The notes beneath the pieces were generated by a model. That model did no database searches. It had not been told where the DNA came from and was given only the letters and a program-made list of their open reading frames with translations. From the NCBI GenBank assembly GCA_014239355.1, contig JAAZYZ010000040.1, forward strand, positions 1-17,440: 17,440 nucleotides of DNA, read 5' to 3'. Position numbers and translations under genes: made by a program. The DNA comes from Fidelibacterota bacterium. Its GTDB lineage: Bacteria > Marinisomatota > Marinisomatia > SCGC-AAA003-L08 > TMED6. Shown piece after piece: positions 1-8,665 of the stretch; position 1 is the first letter of the stretch; the number at the start of each line of letters is the position of its first letter.

Positions 1-39
1 ATAGCAAAAACTAAAAAAAGAAAAAGAAGAATCTTTTAA
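1..39 (+). CDS. Possible C-terminal tail of an upstream gene (partial)
   Basis: Only one of the three plus-strand frames is open from the left edge. It reads IAKTKKRKRRIF and then stops with TAA at 37-39, 16 nt before the GlmM-family gene. A short, strongly basic tail ending close to the next gene would fit the end of a co-transcribed upstream gene. Twelve codons in A-rich DNA is weak evidence, and no family can be recognised. Confidence 0.3.
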   Translation: MAKTKKRKRRIF

Positions 40-55
40 AAAATAATTATCCTTT

Positions 56-1420
56 ATGAAACTAATTAAAAGTGTTTCAGGAATTCGAGGAATATTTAAT
101 AAGACTTTATTCATTGATGATATCATTGCTCATACCTTTGCTTTTTCTGAAATACAAAAACATCCCGAACTACCTATATTAATTGCTAGAGACTCCAGAA
201 TATCGGGGCTTGAGATTACTGACTCTATAAATGTTTTTTTAAAAAAAATAAAAAGAAACATAATAGACTGTGGCATTATACCAACACCTACAGCACAATT
301 AATTACAGATAAATTTCAAATAGCTGGTGCTATTGTAATAACTGCAAGCCATAATCCTAAAGAGTGGAATGGTATGAAATTTATTGATGCTGATGGAACT
401 TTTCTTAATCAAAATAAAAATAAAACATTATTTCAAATTGCTGAAAAATTTGATCAAAATAATATATCGCTTAATCATAATAAACAATCAGTTAGTTCCT
501 TTTTTGAGTCAATTGATTTACATATAAATAATGTATTAAACATTGATTTCATTAATACTAAAAAAATTAAAAAGAAAAAATTTAAAATAGTTTTAGATAC
601 AATAAACGGAGCTAGCTGTGTTGGATTTAAAAAATTATTACAAAAACTAAATTGTGAAATAATACATATTAATAGTAAACCAAATGGTTTGTTTAAAAGA
701 GACCCCGAACCGAAAACAGATAATATACAAGAAGTGGCTCAGTTAGTACTAGAGCATTCAGCTGATCTTGCTTTGATTACAGATCCTGATGGGGATCGGT
801 TGGCAATCATTGATAATAAGGGTGAAGTTATAATAGAAGAAAATACATTAGTCTTATGTGTTGATGATTTTTTAGATAAAACAAAATCAATAAAACCTAT
901 TATCACAAATTTATCAACAACTGCTGCTTTAGATGAAATTGCAAAGAAACACAATTCTCAAGTTATACGTACTGCTGTAGGAGAAATAAATGTAGTTAAT
1001 GGTATGAAAAAACATAATGCGCTTATTGGGGGTGAAGGAAATGGGGGCGTAATTTTAACTGATTCACATTTAGGTAGAGATGCATTTGTTGGGGCAGTAA
1101 TTATTTTAAATCTTCTAGCATCAAATAATATTACAATGCATGAAGCAAATCAAAAAATTCCTAAATATTACATGCTTAAAGAAAAAGTTGAAATTAATCC
1201 TCAAGTAAATGCTAATATGATTACTAATCAAATCAAACAGTCTTTTAATAACTGTAATTTTGATGAAACAGATGGAATAAAAATGATAGATAACACTTCA
1301 TGGCTTCACATAAGACAATCTAATACAGAACCTATTATCAGGGTATATATAGAATCAAAAGAAGAAGAAAAATTAGTAAAAATATTTGATAAGGTTAAAT
1401 CAATTTTTAATGATAACTAA
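56..1420 (+). CDS. glmM: Phosphohexomutase, probably phosphoglucosamine mutase (GlmM-like)
   Basis: This is an alpha-D-phosphohexomutase of 454 residues, the usual family length. Such enzymes move phosphate between C6 and C1 of a hexose; GlmM makes glucosamine-1-phosphate for UDP-GlcNAc, the shared precursor of peptidoglycan and lipid A. All four signature loops are visible. They are the phosphoserine loop TASHNP (Ser98), the Mg-binding loop DPDGDR (Asp243, 245 and 247), the sugar-specificity loop GGEGNGG (325-331), and the phosphate-binding loop RQSNTEP (420-426). Typical bacterial GlmM has GGEQSGH and PMM/PGM has GGEMSGH; the GGEGNGG form is one I associate with archaeal-type and some deep bacterial members. 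Substrate (glucosamine, glucose or mannose phosphate) is therefore not certain. The ATG at 56 gives a normal N-terminus (MKLIKSVSGIRG); no clear Shine-Dalgarno site precedes it. The stop overlaps the start of the next gene, which suggests co-translation. Confidence 0.88.
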   Translation: MKLIKSVSGIRGIFNKTLFIDDIIAHTFAFSEIQKHPELPILIARDSRISGLEITDSINVFLKKIKRNIIDCGIIPTPTAQLITDKFQIAGAIVITASHNPKEWNGMKFIDADGTFLNQNKNKTLFQIAEKFDQNNISLNHNKQSVSSFFESIDLHINNVLNIDFINTKKIKKKKFKIVLDTINGASCVGFKKLLQKLNCEIIHINSKPNGLFKRDPEPKTDNIQEVAQLVLEHSADLALITDPDGDRLAIIDNKGEVIIEENTLVLCVDDFLDKTKSIKPIITNLSTTAALDEIAKKHNSQVIRTAVGEINVVNGMKKHNALIGGEGNGGVILTDSHLGRDAFVGAVIILNLLASNNITMHEANQKIPKYYMLKEKVEINPQVNANMITNQIKQSFNNCNFDETDGIKMIDNTSWLHIRQSNTEPIIRVYIESKEEEKLVKIFDKVKSIFNDN

Positions 1421-2828
1421 TCCAATTAAAAAAGGAACTGAATTAAATTTAAAAATTGATTCATTATCTTATGGTGGCCAAGGAATCTCTAGATACGATG
1501 GCCTCGTCATTTTTACTAAAAATGTTTTACCCGGTCAAATAGTTAAAGTAAAAATTATAAAAAAAAAGAAAAGTTATTTAGAAGCTATCCCTATTGAATT
1601 AATTGAGGAATCTCCTTTTAAACAAAAAGAAAAATGTGCTCATTTTTATGATTGTGGGGGCTGTAAAACACAAGATTTAGATTATAAAGAACAGATAAAG
1701 CAAAAACAATATCAAATTATAGATGCACTTCAACATTTAGCAAAAATAAATATTAAAAAAATTGAACCTATTATAAAAAGTAAAATGATTTATGAATATA
1801 GAAATAAAATGGAATTTAGCTTTTCAAATAATAGGTGGCTTATTAATAATGAAAAAGGATTAAAAAATGAAAAGCCTAAAGATTTTGCATTAGGTCTTCA
1901 TCCACCAAGAAGGTTTGATAAAATAGTTGATATAGATAACTGTGAGATTCAAACAAAACTATCTAATCAAATTTTAACTACTCTTAAAACAGAGTCTATA
2001 GAACAAAAATTAATACCTTATGATATAATAAACCATAAAGGTTTTATTAGAAATGTGATAATAAAACATCCTAAATACTCAGATCAGGTGATGGTTAATA
2101 TTGTGACAGCATATGAAAATATTGATTTATTAATGCCTATAGTATCTAAAATTAAAAAAATATCCTCAAATATTAAATCAATCATTAATACAATAAATGA
2201 TAAAAAATCAGATTCTGCATATGGAATGCCTCAAAAAGTACTATATGGGGAAAAAGTTATTGTTGAGTATTTAAATAATTTTAAATTTGAAATATCTGCA
2301 GATTCTTTTTTTCAAACAAATTCTATGCAGGCACTTGAAATGTATGAATATGTTAGACATGAATGTAATCTAACTGGTTCAGAAGTAGTATATGATTTTT
2401 ATTGTGGAACTGGTACTATCTCAATCTTTGTTGCTGAAAATGCTAAAAAAGTTTATGGCTTTGAAATTGTAGAATCATCAATAAAAGATGCTAAAAAGAA
2501 TGCTTTAAAGAACAATGTTCAAAATACACAATTCTATTGTGGAGATTTGTCTAAAATGCTAAAAAATTATAGACATATTATTGAAAATGACCCATGTGAT
2601 GTACTAATATTAGATCCTCCAAGAGCTGGCTTACATCCCAAAACATTAAAAGAGGTTTTAAAAATTAAACCTAAAAAAATAATTTATGTGTCATGTAATC
2701 CAACAACACAAGCAAGAGATGTAAGAGAATTTATAAATTCTAATTATATTATGGGTGCGGTTCAGCCTATAGATATGTTTCCTCATACACATCATATTGA
2801 ATGTGTAATTACATTGGACAAAATATGA
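1410..2828 (+). CDS. rlmD: 23S rRNA (uracil-C5)-methyltransferase, RlmD/RumA type
   Basis: This SAM-dependent RNA methyltransferase of the TrmA/RlmD family would form 5-methyluridine in 23S rRNA (U1939 in E. coli). In order it has an N-terminal TRAM RNA-binding domain (about residues 6-65), a 4Fe-4S site (Cys76, Cys82 and Cys85 in KCAHFYDCGGC, and Cys178 in DNCEIQ), the FQTN motif (301-304), SAM-binding DFYCGTG (329-335), DPPRAG (402-407) and the catalytic cysteine in SCNP (Cys429). The frame is open back to a TTG at 1386, but the ATG at 1410 leaves only an 11-nt overlap with the upstream gene and gives 472 residues starting just before the TRAM domain, so it is preferred. Members of this family differ in target (RlmC, RlmD, RlmCD), so the exact uridine is an inference. 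Confidence 0.88.
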   Translation: MITNPIKKGTELNLKIDSLSYGGQGISRYDGLVIFTKNVLPGQIVKVKIIKKKKSYLEAIPIELIEESPFKQKEKCAHFYDCGGCKTQDLDYKEQIKQKQYQIIDALQHLAKINIKKIEPIIKSKMIYEYRNKMEFSFSNNRWLINNEKGLKNEKPKDFALGLHPPRRFDKIVDIDNCEIQTKLSNQILTTLKTESIEQKLIPYDIINHKGFIRNVIIKHPKYSDQVMVNIVTAYENIDLLMPIVSKIKKISSNIKSIINTINDKKSDSAYGMPQKVLYGEKVIVEYLNNFKFEISADSFFQTNSMQALEMYEYVRHECNLTGSEVVYDFYCGTGTISIFVAENAKKVYGFEIVESSIKDAKKNALKNNVQNTQFYCGDLSKMLKNYRHIIENDPCDVLILDPPRAGLHPKTLKEVLKIKPKKIIYVSCNPTTQARDVREFINSNYIMGAVQPIDMFPHTHHIECVITLDKI

Positions 2829-3751
2829 TAGAAAATGCTATTGAAATAAGAAATTTAAGAAAAATATATGATAATAAGTTTGAAGCTTTAAAATCAATTG
2901 ATTTAGATATTCCTAAAGGATCATTTTATGGTTTGTTAGGACCAAATGGTGCAGGAAAAACTACAACTATTGGGGCTATATCTGGATTAGTAAATTATAA
3001 AGATGGTTCAATATCTGTAATGGGTTATAACAATAAAAGCGAATACCGTCTTGCAAGAAAACTAATAGGGCTTAGCCCACAAGAATTAAATTTTGATGTA
3101 TTTTTCCCAATTAAAAAAGTATTAGAATTTCAAGCTGGGTATTATGGCTTATCGTATAATGAATCACGTGAGCGTACTGAAATGATGTTAGAACAATTTG
3201 GCTTAACTGAAAAAAGAAATAATACCTTTCGAGAACTATCAGGTGGAATGAAACGGAGATTACAAATTGCAAAAGCATTAATACATAATCCAGAAATTTT
3301 GATTTTAGATGAACCAACTGCAGGAGTTGATATAGAGTTAAGATATATGCTTTGGGATTTTTTAAAAAAAATCAATAAAGAAGGAAAAACAATTCTACTT
3401 ACAACTCACTATATAGAAGAAGCAGAACAATTGTGTGACAGAATTGCAATTATTGATAATGGGAATATCATCATAAATGATACAACTGATAATTTGACAG
3501 TAAAAAATGGAGACTCTAAAATTGTAATTGATTGTGAAAATATTCAAAATGATACTCCAATTTCAGACTTTCAATATATCATCAATAATAACCAAATTAT
3601 AATTGATACTAACAATCCTAATAAAACATTACCTAAAGTTGTCGCACAATTAAATAATTTAAATACTATTATTAATAATATAGAAATCAAAAAAAATACT
3701 TTAGAACAAGTGTTCTTAAAATTAACTAATAATGATGCATCTAATAAATAG
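2825..3751 (+). CDS. yadG: ABC transporter ATP-binding protein, YadG-like
   Basis: This is the ATPase of an ABC-2 type exporter. It resembles E. coli YadG over its whole length as far as I recall that sequence, including the runs QAGYYG, LSGGMKRR and AGVDIELR. From the chosen start it has Walker A GPNGAGKTT (39-47), a Q-loop Gln86, signature LSGGM (138-142), Walker B LILDE (159-163) and H-loop His195 in TTH. A C-terminal extension of about 90 residues follows the ATPase fold, as in the DrrA/YadG group. An ATG at 2801 is in frame, but the ATG at 2825 overlaps the rlmD stop as ATGA, has a weak GGA element 6 nt upstream, and gives the usual N-terminus. Its stop overlaps the permease gene. The cargo is unknown. 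Confidence 0.9.
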   Translation: MIENAIEIRNLRKIYDNKFEALKSIDLDIPKGSFYGLLGPNGAGKTTTIGAISGLVNYKDGSISVMGYNNKSEYRLARKLIGLSPQELNFDVFFPIKKVLEFQAGYYGLSYNESRERTEMMLEQFGLTEKRNNTFRELSGGMKRRLQIAKALIHNPEILILDEPTAGVDIELRYMLWDFLKKINKEGKTILLTTHYIEEAEQLCDRIAIIDNGNIIINDTTDNLTVKNGDSKIVIDCENIQNDTPISDFQYIINNNQIIIDTNNPNKTLPKVVAQLNNLNTIINNIEIKKNTLEQVFLKLTNNDASNK

Positions 3752-4517
3752 AAATTTTTTTACTCTTGTTAGAAGAGAAACAGAAAGGTTCCTAGCCTTA
3801 TACAAACAAACTGTAATGCCTGGTTTGATTTCTACAGCTTTATATATATTAGTCTTTGGAAAAGCCTTAGGAAAAAAAATAGATGCTAATGGCCTAGAAG
3901 CAGATTATACATTATATATTATACCTGGCCTAATTATGATGGCTGTAATAAACAACGCCTACCAAAATTCTTCTTCTAGTATGATGCAGGCCAAATTTTT
4001 GAACTTTTTAGATGATGTTTTAGTTACTCCCTTAAGTGGTATAGAAATTGCTTTTGCATATATTGCAGGAGGTATTTTAAGAGGATTTGTAACTGGGTTT
4101 TCGATTATATTAATGTGTTTTTTTATTGCCTCTAATTTTGGAATATATAGCTATATTGAAACTTTAATATATATTGTTTTAGTTTCTTGGACCTTTAGTT
4201 CTATTGGAGTTATAGTAGGAGTCTTTGCTAAAAGTTGGGATCATATAGGTGTATTTACAACTTTTATTTTTATGCCTTTAACTATGCTTGGAGGAGTATT
4301 TTGGTCTGTCTCTTGGCTACCCTATCCATGGGGCCTTATATCAAAATTTAATCCAGTATACTGGATGGTAAATGGTTTAAGACATGCCATGCTTGGACCC
4401 TCTCCAAATCAAAATTTTTCATTTGAATTATCTTTAATAATATGTTTACTATTTTGTTTAATATTTTCTATAATTGCCTCATACTTAATTTCAAAAGGAT
4501 ATAGAATTAAATCTTAA
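3732..4517 (+). CDS. yadH: ABC-2 type transporter permease, YadH-like
   Basis: This 261-residue membrane subunit pairs with the preceding ATPase. Its N-terminus (amphipathic, with RRETERF at about 14-20, then a first membrane span starting near VMPGLIST) matches the YadH/ABC2_membrane pattern. About six hydrophobic spans can be placed near residues 30-48, 62-80, 105-133, 140-164, 172-195 and 233-255. The segment FNPVYWMVNGLRHAM (206-220) is the conserved stretch before the last span in this family. The start overlaps the ATPase gene by 20 nt; a second ATG directly follows the first, so the true start may be 3735. Known homologues are poorly characterised exporters, so no substrate is assigned. 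Confidence 0.88.
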   Translation: MMHLINRNFFTLVRRETERFLALYKQTVMPGLISTALYILVFGKALGKKIDANGLEADYTLYIIPGLIMMAVINNAYQNSSSSMMQAKFLNFLDDVLVTPLSGIEIAFAYIAGGILRGFVTGFSIILMCFFIASNFGIYSYIETLIYIVLVSWTFSSIGVIVGVFAKSWDHIGVFTTFIFMPLTMLGGVFWSVSWLPYPWGLISKFNPVYWMVNGLRHAMLGPSPNQNFSFELSLIICLLFCLIFSIIASYLISKGYRIKS

Positions 4518-4564
4518 TGCATATTATATTTTTTTCTTAAATTCAACAAAGATATAAGATAACT

Positions 4565-5461
4565 ATGAATAAAGAAAAATATATTAACCCGAATTATAAG
4601 GCAGATAATAATACTCTCGCTGAATTAGAAAATTTAAATTCCCAAAAAGAAGATTTATCAAAATTTCATCTAAGCCATGCCAATCTTGAAAAGATTAAGC
4701 TTGTTAATGCAAAAATGAAACAAGCAAATTTATCAAGAGCAAATCTAAGAAATGCCAGCATGTATGGAATCAATTTAAATGGTGCAAATCTTTTTAAAGC
4801 AGATTTTGAAAATGCTAACTTAAATAATGCAGATTTACGTAATTGTGATTTATTAGGTGCTAATTTATCAAATACTAAATTAAAAAATATTAATTGGGGT
4901 AAAAATTATAAAGTTATTAATGAAATTCAAGCTGAAGAAGCATATAAGAATGGGGATATTGAAACTGCTAAAGAAAAATATAAAGAAGCTGAAGATATAT
5001 ATAGAACAATTAAAATTAGCATGCAGTCTCAAACTTTGGGAAATGAAACAGGAGAATTTTTTATTAGAGAAATGGTATCTAGGAGAAAACAGTTTAATAA
5101 ATTTTCTGGATCTAGAATAGGATCTAAAATAATTCAAATTACAACAGGCTATGGAGAAAAATTAGGGAATATAGCATTTACTATTATAGGAATAATAATA
5201 GTATGTATGTTTCTATATGGAATTGAAGGGGTTAGTTATCAAGATAAAATTCTAGGTTTTTTTAGTGATGATTTTTCACCATTAAGTACTATTGGAAACT
5301 TATTTTATTTTAGTGTGGTAGTATATTCAACAGTGGGTTTTGGAGAAATGGTCCCTATTGGCCCAATCGGAAAAAGTATAATGATATTTGAAGGCATTAT
5401 TGGAGGGTTGGTATTAGCAATACTAATAATTGCTCTATATAAAAAATCAATGGATAGATAA
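4565..5461 (+). CDS. Pentapeptide-repeat protein with C-terminal K+ channel-like pore
   Basis: This 298-residue protein has three parts. Residues about 34-110 are pentapeptide repeats of the A(N/D)LXX type (for example HANLE, QANLS, RANLR, GANLF, ENANL, NNADL and GANLS), which fold as a right-handed quadrilateral beta-helix. Residues about 118-180 are a charged helical linker with an EAYKNGDIETAKEKYKEAED stretch that looks like one TPR-like hairpin. Residues about 203-292 form a two-helix pore module (PF07885 type): a first span (203-222), a pore helix (243-255), the filter TVGFGE (256-261) and a second span (272-292). TVGFG matches the potassium filter TVGYG with the common Tyr-to-Phe change. 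No voltage sensor or RCK domain is visible. The gap from the permease gene is 47 nt. It is the last gene of the plus-strand run and is followed by a terminator. The domain combination is known in databases, but I know of no established role. Confidence 0.85.
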   Translation: MNKEKYINPNYKADNNTLAELENLNSQKEDLSKFHLSHANLEKIKLVNAKMKQANLSRANLRNASMYGINLNGANLFKADFENANLNNADLRNCDLLGANLSNTKLKNINWGKNYKVINEIQAEEAYKNGDIETAKEKYKEAEDIYRTIKISMQSQTLGNETGEFFIREMVSRRKQFNKFSGSRIGSKIIQITTGYGEKLGNIAFTIIGIIIVCMFLYGIEGVSYQDKILGFFSDDFSPLSTIGNLFYFSVVVYSTVGFGEMVPIGPIGKSIMIFEGIIGGLVLAILIIALYKKSMDR

Positions 5462-5487
5462 CTAAAAAAGAATAGAATTTTAATCAG

Positions 5488-5524
5488 AAAATAGATTATT
5501 CTATATAGAACAATCTATTTTTTT
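5488..5524. terminator. Bidirectional intrinsic terminator between convergent gene runs
   Basis: A perfect 10-bp stem, AAAATAGATT (5488-5497) with AATCTATTTT (5512-5521), continues after an A/C mismatch into TTCT/AGAA with an ATAT loop (5503-5506). Seven T residues follow on the plus strand (5518-5524), which suits termination of the channel gene. On the minus strand the stem starts next to the rseP stop codon and is followed by TTTT then C, a weaker terminator. Its position between two convergent runs supports the call. Confidence 0.8.
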
Positions 5525-6956
5525 ACACTAAATTTCTAATATCATTAAATAAAATTAGGAGCGTTAAACCTAATAAGAAAAAGACTGCAACCGATTGTAT
5601 TGCCATTTTAACATTAATAGGAATTTTACGTCTTGAAACACCTTCAATAATTGTCATAAATGCATGCCCTCCATCAAGCCCTGGTATAGGTAGAATATTC
5701 ATAAAACCTAATATAGTACTGATTGTAGCCATAAAAGCTAAAAAATATGGTGCTCCATATCGTGCTGCCTTACCTGCCTCTTGAGTGATTTTAACAGGAC
5801 CACCTAATCCATCAAACCCCATACTCCCATTAATAATTTGTCCAAAACCCCAAAGCTGTAAAGAAAGATCATTAATAGGTTTATTAAATGCAGATCTAAT
5901 TGATTCAGATAAACTCATATTTTTAAAAATAATATTTTCAGGTATTATATTTATTTTGTTTAGTGATGGTGTAATACCAATTTTACCATCTTGAGGAATT
6001 ATCATAACTTGATTAACTTTATTATCAAATTCATATTCAAGCATTATCTCTGAATCTTTATTTGATAATGTGTTAATTATATCATCCCACGATTCAATTT
6101 TAATATTATTGATTTTATTAATATATGATCCAGCAGGTATTCCTGCTCTTGCTGCTGGAGAGTCTGTAAGCACCTCTTTAATAAATGGTAATAAGTATGC
6201 TTGAGGAAGAGATTCAATACCAATATCAATAAAAGCAATTAATCTTTTATTATCTTTTAAATAATCTATAGCTCCTAATTTTTGAAGTTGACTATATATT
6301 GGATAGTAATAATCAACCTCAACCAATCTAGGTAAAATTTGAACAATAGAACTTTGATTAGTACCCATATTTAGATATTCTATATCTACTGGTTCTAACT
6401 CTCTTTGATTTATTATATTAATCATATTAGATGAATTTAAATGCTGTACAATATCTGACCAATTAGTTACTTCATTATTATTAATTTTTGTTATTTTAGA
6501 ATTTGGAAATAAAATTCCAGAAGAAGGCCCATCAGTATCTACCTTATGTATTACTGGTAACTGATCTTGTTTCCCATAAAATGAAAATATAAAAAATGAT
6601 AATACGATTGCTAAAATAAAGTTCATAATAACTCCAGCAGATAAAATCCATAACTTTTCTATTGTATTCTTATTTTCAAATGCTGTATGATCAATTGAAT
6701 TATTATTATCAGGTAAAGCAAGGCTTTCATCAACCATCCCATGAATTTTACAATAACCTCCAAATGGAAATAATCCTAAACCATACTCAGTTCCTTTTGA
6801 ATCAGTAAATAATTTTAATCCTAATCCAAAAAAATCAAACCCTACATAAAAACGGTCAACTTTTACCCCGACAGAACGAGCTGCTAAAAAATGACCTAGT
6901 TCATGAATAAAAACAACACCTCCAAATATTGATATAAATGCTAAAAATGTATACAT
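5523..6956 (-). CDS. rseP: Site-2 zinc metalloprotease RseP
   Basis: This intramembrane protease, in E. coli, makes the second cut in the anti-sigma factor RseA and removes leftover signal peptides from the inner membrane. The 477-residue protein has the zinc-binding HELGH (18-22) in the first span, a second hydrophobic segment (about 104-127), two periplasmic PDZ-like domains (about 135-210 and 245-322), GPVKI (386-390), and the second metal motif NILPIPGLDGG (420-430, ligand Asp428) followed by a last span (about 452-470). The length fits the two-PDZ RseP type. The ATG at 6956 begins 3 nt after the dxr stop, and this is the last gene of the long envelope operon. Whether it controls a sigma-E-like pathway here cannot be seen. 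Confidence 0.93.
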   Translation of the reverse strand: MYTFLAFISIFGGVVFIHELGHFLAARSVGVKVDRFYVGFDFFGLGLKLFTDSKGTEYGLGLFPFGGYCKIHGMVDESLALPDNNNSIDHTAFENKNTIEKLWILSAGVIMNFILAIVLSFFIFSFYGKQDQLPVIHKVDTDGPSSGILFPNSKITKINNNEVTNWSDIVQHLNSSNMINIINQRELEPVDIEYLNMGTNQSSIVQILPRLVEVDYYYPIYSQLQKLGAIDYLKDNKRLIAFIDIGIESLPQAYLLPFIKEVLTDSPAARAGIPAGSYINKINNIKIESWDDIINTLSNKDSEIMLEYEFDNKVNQVMIIPQDGKIGITPSLNKINIIPENIIFKNMSLSESIRSAFNKPINDLSLQLWGFGQIINGSMGFDGLGGPVKITQEAGKAARYGAPYFLAFMATISTILGFMNILPIPGLDGGHAFMTIIEGVSRRKIPINVKMAIQSVAVFFLLGLTLLILFNDIRNLV

Positions 6957-6959
6957 GAT

Positions 6960-8111
6960 TTATTTGTTCCCTATTTTGTGTTTAATATAATTTTGGGTAG
7001 AGTTAATAGTATTAAAAATTGCATCAATATCATTAATGTTACAGGCATTATGAGCTTCTAAAGCATCTTCAATATATGATGCAATATCAATAAATTTAAT
7101 TTTATCATTTAAAAAAGCTTCTACACAAATATCATTAGCTACATTTAATACTATGGGGTAAGAATCACCAGAATTAAATGCCTGATAAGCCAATTTAATA
7201 CATTTAAATTTATTTAAATCTGGTTTTTCAAAAGTTAAATTTGGGCTATTCAAAAAATCAAAAGAAGCTGAATCATTTTTTATTCTTTCTGGATAATTTA
7301 AAGCATATTGAATAGGAATGGTCATCGTTGGTTTCCCTAATTGTGCTTTTATAGAACCATCAATAAACTCTACCATAGAATGAATTATAGATTGAGGATG
7401 AATGACTATATCAATATTATTAATTGAAATATCAAATAACCAACAAGCTTCAATCACTTCTAGACCTTTATTCATCATTGTAGCTGAATCAATAGTAATT
7501 TTAGACCCCATTGCCCAATTAGGATGTCTTAATGCTTGTTTTTTTGTAATATTTTTAAATTTGGCAAAATCAATTGTTCTAAAAGGGCCACCTGAACCTG
7601 TTAAAATCAATTTATTCACTTGATTAATATTTTCACCTTCTAAACATTGCCAAATAGCCGAATGTTCACTATCAACAGGAAATAATTTTGATTGATTATT
7701 ATCAATTTGATCTTTTATTATTTTTCCTCCAACCACTAAACTCTCTTTATTAGCTAATGCTATATTAATTCCTTTTTTTGCAGCTAAAAATGTATGAATC
7801 ATACCTGAATAACCAACAAGTGCATTTAACATTAAATCAATATTATCTCTACATGATAATTCTTTAAGACCATCTTCTCCTGAAAATATTTCTAAATCTG
7901 AAGAGTTAAATTTTTGATGTAATATGTCAGCTTTTGTTTTATCAACTATACATATTGCTTTGGGTTTAAATTCTTTTGTCTGTTTTATTAATAATTCTAC
8001 ATTCGAATATGCAGAAAGGTATGAAACTTCAAAATTATTATTATATTTAAGAATATCTAAAGCTTGTGTGCCTATTGAGCCAGTAGAACCAAGTATACCT
8101 ATTTTTTTCAT
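6960..8111 (-). CDS. dxr: 1-deoxy-D-xylulose 5-phosphate reductoisomerase
   Basis: Dxr (IspC) converts DXP to 2-C-methyl-D-erythritol 4-phosphate with NADPH, the first committed step of the MEP isoprenoid pathway. The protein is 383 residues, a normal length. It shows the NADPH loop GSTGSIG (8-14), NKES (121-124), the metal-binding DSEHSA segment (147-152), HPNWAMG (196-202) and SATMMNKGLE (209-218), which holds further metal and substrate ligands. The ATG overlaps the stop of the upstream unrecognised gene as ATGA, so the two are probably translationally coupled. Together with uppS in the same operon, it ties isoprenoid precursor supply to envelope synthesis. Confidence 0.96.
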   Translation of the reverse strand: MKKIGILGSTGSIGTQALDILKYNNNFEVSYLSAYSNVELLIKQTKEFKPKAICIVDKTKADILHQKFNSSDLEIFSGEDGLKELSCRDNIDLMLNALVGYSGMIHTFLAAKKGINIALANKESLVVGGKIIKDQIDNNQSKLFPVDSEHSAIWQCLEGENINQVNKLILTGSGGPFRTIDFAKFKNITKKQALRHPNWAMGSKITIDSATMMNKGLEVIEACWLFDISINNIDIVIHPQSIIHSMVEFIDGSIKAQLGKPTMTIPIQYALNYPERIKNDSASFDFLNSPNLTFEKPDLNKFKCIKLAYQAFNSGDSYPIVLNVANDICVEAFLNDKIKFIDIASYIEDALEAHNACNINDIDAIFNTINSTQNYIKHKIGNK

Positions 8112-8662
8112 ATTGAATAACTAATAGTAAAATAAAATTTAGTGAAAGATAATGAATGTGTGGCTTCAGCTCCAATTCCAAAATTAATATCTTTATAAAC
8201 TTTCTTAACAAAAGAAATATTAGATTTTAAAAAAGAAACTTTCTCATTATATAAATATGATAATCCAAAATTAATATTAAATAAATTATTGATATTGAAA
8301 TTACTATCTATAAAATAATCAACCCATTTAACTGTATTGTAATCATTATCAAACTTTAATCTACTTACTCCAAAACCAGAATACACATTACTTGTAATTA
8401 ATAAACTGCCATTAATATTATAATATACTTTATTATCTAATGAATTAGAATTAATAAAATTTGCATTTAGAAATAAATTATTTGTTGGCATCCAAGTGAT
8501 ATGATAATTTGTTAATTTATTATTAGAGTGTAATATTTGAAAATTGAAATTAAAATTTTTAAAATTGGTGTTTTTAAATGAATAGTCAAAAATCTTATTC
8601 GATATACTATCATTAGAAATTGATAAGCTCAAAAAGGAAATAAAAATCAACCTTTTAAGCAT
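8108..8662 (-). CDS. Unrecognised secreted, beta-rich protein; possible small outer-membrane barrel
   Basis: I do not recognise a family for this 184-residue protein. It begins with a short signal-like stretch (MLKRLIFISFLSLSIS, 1-16). Most of the rest is built from alternating polar and hydrophobic or aromatic runs typical of membrane beta-strands, for example near 36-44, 51-58, 62-70, 77-90, 92-104, 122-137, 141-154, 158-166 and 169-184. It ends in TKFYFTISYSI, reminiscent of a terminal barrel strand. There is no cysteine, so it is not a lipoprotein. It is rich in Asn, Ser and aromatics. The gene starts 3 nt after lpxA and overlaps dxr by 4 nt, so it belongs to the envelope operon and sits where lpxB often lies. 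An 8-10 strand outer-membrane barrel is the best structural guess; a soluble periplasmic beta protein is the alternative. No function is claimed. Confidence 0.75.
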   Translation of the reverse strand: MLKRLIFISFLSLSISNDSISNKIFDYSFKNTNFKNFNFNFQILHSNNKLTNYHITWMPTNNLFLNANFINSNSLDNKVYYNINGSLLITSNVYSGFGVSRLKFDNDYNTVKWVDYFIDSNFNINNLFNINFGLSYLYNEKVSFLKSNISFVKKVYKDINFGIGAEATHSLSFTKFYFTISYSI

Positions 8663-8665
8663 ATG

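Noticed and set aside
1386..1409. Upstream TTG start for the RlmD-type gene
   Set aside because: It would lengthen the overlap with the upstream gene to 35 nt and add residues before the normal TRAM start; the ATG at 1410 fits better.
4518..4564. T-rich gap after the yadH-like gene as a terminator
   Set aside because: It has a T-run but no stem of useful length before it.
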